From the NCBI GenBank assembly GCA_937967345.1, contig CALBTN010000343.1:1-7434 (forward strand): a stretch of DNA of 7,434 nucleotides. Direction: 5' to 3'. This document shows, piece after piece, positions 1 through 7,434 of the stretch; position 1 is the stretch's first letter, and every line of letters starts with the position of its first letter. The notes under the pieces are model-generated. The model ran no database searches. It saw only the letters and a list, made by a program, of their open reading frames with translations, and was not told the DNA's origin. Source of the stretch: an uncultured Rubrivivax sp. Lineage in GTDB: Bacteria > Pseudomonadota > Gammaproteobacteria > Burkholderiales > Burkholderiaceae_C. Made by a program: the position numbers and the translations under genes.

Positions 1-961
1 CGCCGGCGGCGCGCAGCAAGTCGCCGTAGACCTCCGACAGCACCGCCACGCTGCCCACCAGGATGATCACCAGCACCACCGTCTGCCCGAGGTGGCCGGC
101 GCTGATGCGCTGCTGCATCACCGCCTGCGTGCCCTGGTACAGCCCCCACAGCAGCGCGCCGAAGGTGGCGCTGATGACGAAGGCCACCAAGAAGGCGCGC
201 ACCCGCGAGCGCTTGCGCGCGACCTCGAAGGCATGCTCGGTGGCGGCGGCGAAGCGCGCCGCCTCGCGCTGCTGCTGCACGTAGCTTTGCACCACCGGCA
301 CCGCGTTCAGCACCTCGGCGGCGATGGCGCTGGAATCGGCGACGCGGTCCTGGCTGGCGCGCGACAGCCGGCGCACGCGGCGCCCGAAGTACAGGCTGGG
401 CAGCACCACCAGCACCAGGATGCCCAGCACCTGCGTCATCACCCACGGGTTGGTGGCCACCAGCATGAGCAGCGCGCCCAGCCCCATCACCGTGTTGCGC
501 AGGCCCATGCTCAAGCTGGAGCCGACCACGGTCTGCACCAGCGTGGTGTCGGTGGTCAGCCGGCTGAGCACTTCGCCGGTCTGGGTGGATTCGAAGAACT
601 CGGGGCTTTGTTCGACCACGTGCGCGTACACCGCGCTGCGCAGGTCGGCGGTGATGCGCTCGCCCAGCCAGCTCACCATATAAAAGCGTGCCGCCGAGAA
701 TACGCCCAGCGCCGCGCCGACCCCGAACAGCGCCAGGAAGTGCCCGCGCAGCGCCAGCACGCGCTGGCCGGGGTCGGCGCTGACCAGGCCCTGGTCGATC
801 AGGGTCTTCAGCGCCAGCGGAAAGGCCAGCGTGCTCAGCGCGGCCAGCACCAGGAACAGCAGCGCCAGCGCGATGCGGCCGCGGTAGGGGCGGATGAACG
901 GCAGCAGGCCGGACAACGAGCGCGGCGACTTGGCCGCGGCGCGGGCGTCTTGCTTGGGCAT
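1..961 (-). CDS. MsbA-related ABC exporter, transmembrane domain (3' part cut by window edge)
   Basis: This is the N-terminal half of a half-size ABC exporter that normally fuses a six-helix membrane domain to an ATPase and works as a homodimer in the inner membrane. The reading frame stays open from an ATG at 961 to the left edge, giving 320 residues. Hydrophobic segments lie at about 28-54, 71-95, 148-170, 173-192, 255-275 and 292-312, matching the six-helix exporter fold. Motifs include SWLGER (97-102), GEVLSRLTTDTT (129-140) and SRASQDRVADSS (200-211). They match what I remember of the MsbA-related 'MsbA_rel' subfamily (TIGR02204) of proteobacteria, which is distinct from true lipid A flippase MsbA. 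Walker A, signature and Walker B motifs must lie beyond base 1 and cannot be checked. The start is supported by the usual short basic leader before LLPFIRPYRGR; no clear Shine-Dalgarno precedes it. The gene is divergent from the GGDEF gene. Substrate unknown. Confidence 0.93.
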   Translation of the reverse strand, partial: MPKQDARAAAKSPRSLSGLLPFIRPYRGRIALALLFLVLAALSTLAFPLALKTLIDQGLVSADPGQRVLALRGHFLALFGVGAALGVFSAARFYMVSWLGERITADLRSAVYAHVVEQSPEFFESTQTGEVLSRLTTDTTLVQTVVGSSLSMGLRNTVMGLGALLMLVATNPWVMTQVLGILVLVVLPSLYFGRRVRRLSRASQDRVADSSAIAAEVLNAVPVVQSYVQQQREAARFAAATEHAFEVARKRSRVRAFLVAFVISATFGALLWGLYQGTQAVMQQRISAGHLGQTVVLVIILVGSVAVLSEVYGDLLRAAG

Positions 962-1054
962 GGGCGGGGAGTCTATGCGGCGGCCGCGCCACGCCCCGGG
1001 CGCTGCGGCGGAAGTCACGCCGCGAGCGCGCCCGGGCCCGTGGAAGCGCTGCGC

Positions 1055-1081
1055 GGTGTGGTCGAATCGACGGTTCACACC
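1055..1081. promoter_or_regulatory. Nested inverted repeat in the divergent intergenic region (candidate operator)
   Basis: The 152-bp gap between the divergent exporter and GGDEF genes holds a perfect 5-bp-arm palindrome, GTCGA-A-TCGAC (1061-1071). It is enclosed by an outer inverted repeat, GGTGTG (1055-1060) and CACACC (1076-1081). The two symmetries are centred about 2 bp apart. The element begins 94 bp upstream of the exporter start and ends 32 bp upstream of the GGDEF start, a sensible place for a shared regulator site. I see no convincing -35/-10 pair on either strand in this GC-rich gap. A regulatory role is inference; in DNA of this composition short palindromes also occur by chance. 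Confidence 0.35.
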
Positions 1082-1113
1082 GGCGCGCGAGTTTGCGCGA
1101 TCATTGCCCCGCC

Positions 1114-1953
1114 ATGTTCAATCCCGCCGCCGAGCCCCGCTGGATGCGCCGTTGCACCGCGCTGGCGCTGCGCCTGGGCTTCCTGCCGTCGCTGGCCGCG
1201 TTGAGCGCACTGCTGGTGGCAGGCGTGCTCGGTCTGACGCAGGCCGCGGTGCTGCTGCTGGACCAAGGGCCCAAGCCGCAGGCGCTGCTGGTGGCCGGGG
1301 CGATCTCGGTGGTGCTGGCGCCGTTCCTGGCGGCGTGGCTGCTGCAGTTGATGTTCCAGCTCAGCGCGGCGCGCCAGCGCCAGGTGGTCCACTCCACGCT
1401 GGACGAGTTGACCGGCGCGTACAACCGGCGCCACTTCCTGCAACTGGCCGAGCGCGAATGGGCGCGCTGCCGGCGCTACGCCGAAGACGGCGCCATGCTG
1501 GTGATCGACGCCGACCAGTTCAAGGCGCACCGCGGCAGCCTCGGCGGCGGCTGCTGCGACACGCTGCTGCGCGACATGGTGCGCCTGGTGGCGCAATCGC
1601 TGCGCCAGCCCGACCTGCTGGCGCGCTACGGCGCCGACACGTTGATCGTCTACCTGCCCAACACCGATCCGATGGGTGCGCTGGACGTGGCCGAGCGGGT
1701 GCGCGAGCGGCTGGCCGCGCACACGCTGCACTGGAACCACAAGAGCGTGAGCAGCACGGTCAGCATCGGCGTGGCCTCGGTCGGCGACACCCACCTGACG
1801 CTGGAGGCGCTGGTGCACGACGCGCTGGTGGCGTTGCAGGCGGCGCGCGATGCCGGGCGCAACTGCGTGCGCGCCGCACCGATTCCGCCGCGCGCCGCGC
1901 CGACGCGCCCGCCCTCGGCGGCATCGGGTGGCCCGCGCGCGCGCCGGCCCTGA
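1114..1953 (+). CDS. Membrane-anchored degenerate GGDEF-domain protein with intact RxxD I-site (probable c-di-GMP receptor)
   Basis: The 279-residue protein has two hydrophobic segments (about 19-50 and 57-83) followed by a GGDEF domain (about 95-254) and a Pro/Ala/Arg-rich, probably disordered tail (255-279). The domain is recognisable from DELTGAYNRR (97-106), IDADQFK (131-137), a TVSIGVA-like strand (215-221) and an end resembling the usual ALYxAKxxGRNxV. The catalytic loop reads GADTL (173-177) instead of GGDEF/GGEEF, and the usual nucleotide-contacting Asn-Asp after the first motif is Arg-Gly (140-141). Diguanylate cyclase activity is therefore unlikely. R164-Q-P-D167 sits exactly five residues before the degenerate motif, the position of the RxxD inhibitory site that binds c-di-GMP. 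By analogy with PopA and PelD, it probably senses c-di-GMP at the inner membrane; this role is inference. The ATG at 1114 is preferred over a TTG at 1093, but neither has a clear ribosome site, and an ATG at 1144 is also possible. Confidence 0.88.
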   Translation: MFNPAAEPRWMRRCTALALRLGFLPSLAALSALLVAGVLGLTQAAVLLLDQGPKPQALLVAGAISVVLAPFLAAWLLQLMFQLSAARQRQVVHSTLDELTGAYNRRHFLQLAEREWARCRRYAEDGAMLVIDADQFKAHRGSLGGGCCDTLLRDMVRLVAQSLRQPDLLARYGADTLIVYLPNTDPMGALDVAERVRERLAAHTLHWNHKSVSSTVSIGVASVGDTHLTLEALVHDALVALQAARDAGRNCVRAAPIPPRAAPTRPPSAASGGPRARRP

Positions 1954-1957
1954 TCAC

Positions 1958-1973
1958 CCGCCTTGATCGGCGG
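1958..1973. terminator. Weak hairpin between convergent genes (possible terminator)
   Basis: The 37 bp separating the stop of the GGDEF gene from the stop of the AttH-like gene contain a 5-bp GC stem, CCGCC (1958-1962) and GGCGG (1969-1973), around a 6-base loop. There is no T-tract on either side, so it is not a classical intrinsic terminator. Its position between converging genes is the main argument for it. Confidence 0.22.
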
Positions 1974-1990
1974 CAGGGCGCACGGCGGCG

Positions 1991-3097
1991 TCATTCGCCC
2001 AGCCGCAGCCGCCCGGCGTAGCCGGTCATCTCGAGGTAGCCGCTGCCGACGCGGCGGCCATTGGCGTCGAGCAGCTCGCTCAGGCCTTCCCAGTACAGCG
2101 CGCCGGTGCTGGCGCGGCTGTCCAACTCCTGCGCGTCGAGCAGAGCGCGCACCTCGAAGCGCCCGACCGGGGTGTCCAGCTGCCACTGCAGCGGGTAGCG
2201 CGCGCCGCTGGCCGGGCTGTGCCAGACCCGGCCCGGCGTGAAGCGCACGCCGGCGGCGTCGAAGCTGCGCTGCCGGCCCGCCGCGTCGCGCCAGCTGCCG
2301 CCGGCCCACACCGTGCTGCCGTCGGCGCGGCGCAGGCGAAACGCGGTGAGCGCGCCGCCGTCGTCCAGGTTCATGCCGATCCAGTCCCAACCCACCGCCT
2401 GCGGGTGCAGCAGCGCGTCGCTCCACTCGTGGTCGAGCCAGGCGCGCCCGCGCACCGGCAGCGTCTGGCCGGCGTGGCGCAGCGTGCCTTGCGCGCGCAA
2501 CTGCGGCTCGCTGACGTAGTGGCTGGCCTGATCCGGGTCGGGGCCCTTGCGCGAGTGCCCGGCCTCGCCCTGCAACAGCGGCGGCTGCGCGGCGTGCAGT
2601 TCGAGTTGCAGCTCGAAGCCGGCCGACGGGTCGCCGAAGCGGGTGCGATAGACGCTGTGCGCCGCGTTGCCGCGGCGCTGCAGCAGCCACCGGCCGATCT
2701 GTACATCGGTGTCGCGGCTCGATGCGCGCGCCAGGGCCGCGGCTTCGTCGCCCGACCAGCGCGCGATGCGCTGCGCATGGCGGTGCCGGGCCTGGCCGAT
2801 GTCGCTGAGCGCGGCGTGGGCGAACAGCAGCTGCCGCGCGGCAAAGCGGCTATGCAACTTCTCGGCCAGCCCGGTGCGGCTGCGAAAGAAGGTGATCTGA
2901 AACCCCAGCGTCTGATCGGCGGGGCCGTGCAGCTCGCCGGTCAGGTACCACCACTCGAGGTTGGCGTCGAGGTGCGCGCCGTGGTCGCGCGGAAAAGCCA
3001 GCTTCCGCCCCGCTTGCACCGCGCCGCGCGCCAGCGCGCGCCCGCCCGGCAGCAGCGCCAGTCCCAGGCCCAGCGCCAAGCCGTGGCGGCGCCGCAT
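1991..3097 (-). CDS. AttH/CrtC-like lipocalin-type periplasmic protein of an ABC system
   Basis: The 368-residue product belongs to the AttH / carotenoid 1,2-hydratase-like superfamily (lipocalin-like beta-barrel domains). Family marks are LEWWYLTG (47-54), GFQITFFR (65-72), LFAHAALSD (91-99), SHYVSEP (192-198), AWLDHEW (219-225), GWDWIGMNLDDG (236-247) and YWEGLSEL (335-342). A signal peptide is visible at 1-23: basic MRRR, a hydrophobic stretch, then ALA as a cleavage site. The RRR start could be Tat-like, but this is uncertain. The protein has no cysteine, so it is not a lipoprotein. Although the family is often named carotenoid hydratase, the adjacent ABC genes and absence of crt genes here favour the AttH role: a periplasmic partner of an AttEFG-type transporter. 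Lipid or hydrophobic ligand binding is inferred from the fold. The gene is last in the operon; its ATG shares one base with the permease stop, and a strong ribosome site supports this start. Confidence 0.92.
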   Translation of the reverse strand: MRRRHGLALGLGLALLPGGRALARGAVQAGRKLAFPRDHGAHLDANLEWWYLTGELHGPADQTLGFQITFFRSRTGLAEKLHSRFAARQLLFAHAALSDIGQARHRHAQRIARWSGDEAAALARASSRDTDVQIGRWLLQRRGNAAHSVYRTRFGDPSAGFELQLELHAAQPPLLQGEAGHSRKGPDPDQASHYVSEPQLRAQGTLRHAGQTLPVRGRAWLDHEWSDALLHPQAVGWDWIGMNLDDGGALTAFRLRRADGSTVWAGGSWRDAAGRQRSFDAAGVRFTPGRVWHSPASGARYPLQWQLDTPVGRFEVRALLDAQELDSRASTGALYWEGLSELLDANGRRVGSGYLEMTGYAGRLRLGE

Positions 3098-5696
3098 CAC
3101 CAGTCCTCCCGCACCGAGCGCAGCGCGCCGATCGACGCGGCGCTGCGTGCGCTGAACGCGGCCGTGGCGATGCCGCCCGCCAGCACCGCCGCGCACAGCC
3201 CGAGCAGCCGCAGCCACGGCAGCAGCAGTGGCATCGTCCAGTGAAAGCTCTGGGGGTTGACCACGAACACCAGCACCACGCTGACCGCCAGCCCGAGCAG
3301 CAGCCCGAGCAGCGTGCCCGCGGCCAGCCAGGCCGCGGCCTCGCCGGCGACCACGCCGATCAGCTGGGCGCGGGTCAGCCCCAGATGCGCGAGCAGGCCG
3401 AACTCCTTGCGCCGCGCCAGCACCTGCGCCGACAGGCTGGCGGCAATGCCGATCAGGCCGATCGCGATCGCCACCGCCTGCAAGTAGGTGGTGACGGCGA
3501 AGCTGCGCTCGAAGATCGCCAGCGACAGCGCGCGCAACTGCTGCGCGCTGGCGAAATCGAGCAGCGCATCGTCACCGGCGAGCTCGCGCAGCCGGCGCTG
3601 CAGCTGCAGCGCATCGCTGCCGGGGGCGAGCCACAGCGCCAGCTCGTTGATGCGCGCATCGCCACTGAGCTGGCGGTAGTGCGCCGCGTCGATCGCGATC
3701 GCGCCGAACTGGCGCGCGTAGTCGCGCCACACGCCCAGCACCCGCACCGTGCCGCGCGCGCCGGGCTCGCGGCCGAACGGCAGCTCGATGCGCTGACCGG
3801 GCTGCCAGCCGTACAGCCGTGCCGCGGCCTCGCTGACGTACACGCCGGCTTCGCCTGACGCCGTGGGCGGCGGCGCCAGCGGCGGCCCCAGCAGCGGCAG
3901 GTCTTGCGCCGACTGCGGCAGCGGCCGCGCCAGCAGCACCACCGCGGGGCGCGCGGCGTCGAACTGCAGCGCGCGCGATCGCGTGCTGGCCACGCGCTGC
4001 ACGCCGGGCAGCGCGGCCGCCGCCGCGGCGAACTGCGGATCGAGCCAGGCCTGGTCGCTGGCCGCGCTGCTGCCGCTGCTGCGCGCGTACAGATCGGCCG
4101 GCAGCACCTGGTCGAGCCAGGCAGTCAGGCCGCCGCGAAAGCTCGTGACCATCACCGTCAACGCCACCGACAGCGCCAGGCTGGCCACCACCCCGGCCAC
4201 CGCGGCACCGGCCGCGTGGCGCTGGAAGCGCGCGCGCTGCAGCGCCAGCAGCACCAGCGCATGCGGCGCGCGCTCGCCGACGGCGGCGCCGGCCCCAGGC
4301 AACGCTTGCAGCAGCAGCTGCACCAGCGCCGGCACCAACGCCACGCCGCCGAACAGCAGCGCCGCGACCGACGCATAAGCCGCCAGCGGCAGATCGCCCA
4401 GCGGCGGCAGCAGCGCAAGCAGCGCGCCCAGCACAAGCAGCGCCAGACCCGGCCAGGCCGGTGCGGGCACTTGCGCGGTATCGCCCAGGCCTTTCAGCGC
4501 CTGGGCCGCGGGCAGCGCCTCGGCGCGCCGCGCCGGTGCCCAGCCGCCGACCAGCGCGGCGGCGGTGCCCAGCAGCGCGAAGCCCGCAGCGGCCATCGAG
4601 TTCCAGTGCAGCGCCGGCGCCACGCCGGCAAAGTAACCACCGCCCAGATCGCCGCCCATCCAGCGCAGCGCGGTGGCGGCCAGCAGCGTGCCCAGTGCCA
4701 GGCCGAGCGCGCTGCCGGCGGCACCCAGCACCGCGCACTCGGCCAGCACCAGCACGCGGCGCTCGCGCGCCGTCAGCCCGAGCACGCCCAGCAACGCGAA
4801 GGTCGGCGTGCGCTGCGCCAGCGACAGCGCCACCACCGAATACACCAAGAAGGCGCCGACGAACAGCGCCACCAGCGCCAGCGCGCTCAGGTTGACGCGG
4901 TAGGCGCGCGACAGGTTCGACGCGCGCTGCTCGGCGGCGTCGGCACCGCGTGCGTGCACGCCGTCGGGCAGCGCCAGCGCCCCCAGCAGCGTGGCCGCGT
5001 CGTGCCCAGGCTGCAGCCGCAGGTCGATGCGGCTGATGCGCCCGGTCATGCCAAAGTGCGCCTGCGCGCCGGCGATGTCCATCACCAGCAGCGGCGCGCC
5101 CGGCGCCGCCACCTCGCCAGCCACGCGCAGGCGGCGCCAGTGCGGCCCGGCGCGCAGCGCCAGCGCATCGCCATCGCGCAGGCCGAGCCGCTCGCGCGCG
5201 CTGGCGTTGACGAACACCGCATCCGGGTCCAGCAGCGCCAGCCGGCCCTCGGCCGCGGCCGGGCGCGGCAGCAGCGCCGGCGCCAGCGCGGCGATGCTCA
5301 AGGCATCGATGCCCAGCACGCGCAGCGCCACCGGCTTGGCGTCGGGTGCCGCCCGGCCCGGCCCGCCCGGCGCGCGCGCAGCGGCCGCGGCGTCGGCCGG
5401 CCGGCCGTAGGTCTGCAGCTCCAGCACCGGGGTGGCCGCCGCGACCCCGTCGGCCAGCGCGACGCGCTCGAACAGCGCGTCGTCGAAGCCGTCGCGCTGC
5501 GCGTGCAGGCTCAGGTCGGGTTCGCCGTTGGCCGCACGCTGCGCGGCGGCAAACTCGGCCAGCGCCGACGCGTTGATCAGGTGCACCGACCAGGCCAGCG
5601 CCACGCCCAGCGCCACCGCCAGCAGCGCCATCGCGTGGCGCCATGGGTGGGCCTGCGCTTCGCGCCAGCTCAGCCGCCACAGCCCGAACGGCGGCA

Positions 5697-5697
<1 letters not shown>
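3097..5697 (-). CDS. FtsX-type ABC transporter permease, ten-helix two-domain form (AttF/AttG-like)
   Basis: This 866-residue inner-membrane permease belongs to the FtsX/MacB/LolC superfamily. Hydrophobic segments appear at about 22-42, 269-293, 316-342, 366-386, 416-437, 438-464, 496-517, 736-760, 784-812 and 828-850. Two large periplasmic loops (about 43-268 and 518-735) correspond to MacB-type periplasmic domains. The two FtsX modules are visibly homologous: RTPTFALLGVLGLTARERR (296-314) in the first half and RRKEFGLLAHLGLTRAQ (762-778) in the second. One chain therefore probably supplies both halves of the transporter, replacing two separate permeases such as AttF and AttG. In-frame alternatives upstream exist, but the ATG at 5697 gives the normal short cytoplasmic start (MPPFGLWRLSWREAQ), and its ATG shares one base with the ATPase stop. 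Its own stop shares one base with the AttH start. Family members move or extract hydrophobic compounds by mechanotransmission; the substrate here is unknown. Confidence 0.95.
3105..3110 (-). promoter_or_regulatory. Strong Shine-Dalgarno for the AttH-like gene
   Basis: Read on the minus strand this is GGGAGG, separated from the ATG at 3097 by seven bases. It lies inside the last codons of the permease gene. It fixes the AttH start and suggests the exported protein can be initiated independently as well as by translational coupling. No comparable site is visible upstream of the permease or ATPase starts, which hints at higher synthesis of the periplasmic component. Confidence 0.7.
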
Positions 5698-6353
<656 letters not shown>

Positions 6354-6385
6354 GTGCACCGATGATGCGCCATCCGGGCGCTGCG

Positions 6386-7434
6386 TCAGGGCCGGGTCGT
6401 GAACTCCCAGCTCTTGTCCAGCACCGGACCGCCGTCCTTCAGCGTGGCGCCGAAGCTCACCGTGTACTTCTGGCCGCGCGGCAGCGGCGACAGCGGCACC
6501 AGCACCGCCGTACCCACCGGCAGCACCGCGTCTTCGTGCCGCACCACGCCGCTGCCGGCACCGATCGCGGCGTGCGTGAGCAGCGCCGCTTGCACGGCGT
6601 TGCCTCCGGTGTCGGTCAGGGTGAACTTGGTGATGCGCGCATTCAGCGTGCCGGCGGCCAGCAGGTTCAGGTAGTCGGCGTTGCGCAGGTTCACGATCAC
6701 CGGCGTGCCCGCCAGCCCGTTGGGCAGCACGGTGGCCGACGGCCGCGGCAGCTCGTTGCGCAGGTCGACGCTGTCGACGACGCCGGTCTGGCCGTTGTAC
6801 GGGTAGACGACCATCTTGCCGGCCGGGACCACCTGGCCGTGCGGCTTGTCGGCCGGTGCGGCCACCACCGCGGTGCAGAACTGCAAGCCGCTGAAGGTGC
6901 CGTCCCAGCTGCGCAGGCCGACGTGGGTCGCCGGGCCGATCAGCGCTGCCGCGTTGTACACGCTGTTCAGCAGCTCGGCCGCGCAGTCGAAGCGCTGCAG
7001 CGAGGCTTGCGGCAACTCGTCGCTGATCGTCTCGGCCGAGAAGCTCGCGGCAAAGCCGGCCTTGGCCACGCGGCTGGCGGGCGTGGCCTCGTAGTAGTCG
7101 ATCTTGTTGGGCTGTTCGTCGTGGCCGGTCGCGCCGATGTTGCGCGCCAGGTAGTTCGCGTGCGCGGCCGCGGCCGTGTCCAACTCGGAGCTTTGCACCA
7201 GCCAGCCGGCGCCGGCGACCTCGCGCGCAGTGTTCAGATCACGCCAGGCCGCGCCCTCGGAACTGCCGCCGGGGTAGTTGGCGGTGGGCGCAATGATCTG
7301 CAAGCTGCCGCCGGCCGGCACGCTGGCCGTACCGCCTTGGCCGGTGCCCCCTGCAGCGCCCGAACCGCCCGAGCCTGATCCGCCGCTGCCGCTGCCGCTG
7401 CCGCTGCCGCTGCCGCTGCCGCTGCCGCTGCCGC
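6386..7434 (-). CDS. Exported CAP (SCP/PR1-like) domain protein with C-terminal Ig-like domain (5' end off window)
   Basis: The frame is open from the right edge to a TGA at 6388-6386, giving 348 visible residues; the true start and any secretion signal lie outside. Numbered from the Val codon at 7321, a CAP domain spans about 24-155: LNTAR (29-33), HANYLARN (54-61), GHDEQP (66-71), TPASRVAKAGF (80-90), SAETIS (95-100), LLNSVYNA (117-124) and THVGLRSW (132-139). H67 and E97 match the conserved His and second Glu, but Asn123 stands where many relatives have the second His. Cys113 and Cys149 could form a disulfide. Residues 203-311 look like an Ig-type domain, ending in the common LPRGQKYTVSFGATLKD...WEFTT pattern (Big_5-like). 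Before the CAP domain is a Gly/Ser/Ala linker; such linkers often follow a lipoprotein signal in Burkholderiales, so surface or periplasmic location is likely. Function unknown. It lies 32 bp upstream of the ATPase and may share its transcript. Confidence 0.9.
   Translation of the reverse strand, partial: GSGSGSGSGSGSGSGSGGSGSGGSGAAGGTGQGGTASVPAGGSLQIIAPTANYPGGSSEGAAWRDLNTAREVAGAGWLVQSSELDTAAAAHANYLARNIGATGHDEQPNKIDYYEATPASRVAKAGFAASFSAETISDELPQASLQRFDCAAELLNSVYNAAALIGPATHVGLRSWDGTFSGLQFCTAVVAAPADKPHGQVVPAGKMVVYPYNGQTGVVDSVDLRNELPRPSATVLPNGLAGTPVIVNLRNADYLNLLAAGTLNARITKFTLTDTGGNAVQAALLTHAAIGAGSGVVRHEDAVLPVGTAVLVPLSPLPRGQKYTVSFGATLKDGGPVLDKSWEFTTRP
7382..7434. repeat. Hexanucleotide tandem repeat (GCCGCT)n encoding a Gly-Ser linker
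   Basis: The plus strand shows eight uninterrupted GCTGCC units from 7385 to 7432 and the array continues to the window edge. On the coding (minus) strand it reads alternating Gly and Ser codons, GGC and AGC, followed by an imperfect Gly/Ser/Ala-rich stretch to about 7322. Because the unit is six bases, copy changes keep the reading frame, so slippage would alter linker length without abolishing the protein. Total copy number cannot be known from this window. Confidence 0.9.

Noticed and set aside
1093..1113. TTG at 1093 as the start of the GGDEF-like protein
   Set aside because: It adds seven residues of no evident role, has no ribosome site, and a normal ATG follows at 1114.
92..1204. A 370-codon plus-strand frame over the exporter gene and intergenic region
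   Set aside because: The minus strand here encodes a typical six-helix ABC exporter domain; the plus-strand product is His/Gln/Ala-rich noise and runs through the divergent promoter region.
1991..3097. Naming the AttH-like gene a carotenoid 1,2-hydratase (CrtC)
   Set aside because: The superfamily is shared, but no carotenoid gene is present and the gene is translationally coupled to an ABC permease. Enzyme activity cannot be supported from this sequence.
3460..3702. Two copies of CGATCGCGATCGC about 230 bp apart, resembling a dispersed palindromic repeat
   Set aside because: Both fall in the permease gene and encode Ala-Ile-rich segments (AIAI and AIAID). Codon preference explains them and no further copy was seen.

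Overview
The window is about 7.4 kb of very GC-rich DNA with strong G/C third-position bias and protein families typical of Burkholderiales. My best guess is a betaproteobacterium of the Rubrivivax/Leptothrix type. That placement rests on composition and family resemblance only. Coding density is close to complete. Almost every other long open frame is a shadow of a real gene, which GC-rich coding DNA produces on the opposite strand.

Layout, left to right. (1) 1-961, minus strand: the first 320 residues (whole transmembrane domain) of an MsbA-related half-size ABC exporter; its ATPase half lies beyond the left edge. (2) 962-1113: a divergent intergenic region with a palindrome nested in a larger inverted repeat. 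(3) 1114-1953, plus strand: a two-helix membrane protein with a GGDEF domain whose catalytic signature is ruined (GADTL) but whose RxxD inhibitory-site motif is intact, which suggests a c-di-GMP-binding effector, not a cyclase. (4) 1954-1990: a 37-bp convergent gap with a weak hairpin. (5) 1991-6353, minus strand, transcribed right to left: an ABC system made of a LolD/MacB-like ATPase, an 866-residue ten-helix FtsX-type permease and an AttH/CrtC-like exported lipocalin-type protein. The three genes are joined by two identical TGATG stop-start overlaps. (6) 6386-7434, minus strand: most of an exported CAP (SCP/PR1-like) protein with a C-terminal Ig-like domain and a long Gly-Ser linker encoded by a hexanucleotide repeat. 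It ends 32 bp before the ATPase start, so it may head the same transcript. Its N-terminus is off the right edge.

How the genes may work together: the ATPase/permease/AttH set looks like a complete mechanotransmission-type (type VII) ABC machine acting between the inner membrane and the periplasm, with AttH as the periplasmic partner. The substrate cannot be read from sequence; a lipid or other hydrophobic compound is an inference from the lipocalin-like fold. The CAP protein may be a functional partner or only a neighbour. The exporter and degenerate GGDEF gene share a short divergent region and could be co-regulated. I see no transposase, integrase, CRISPR array, tRNA, rRNA or phage gene. 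The window consists of recognisable families in somewhat unusual arrangements, and I found no clearly new system.
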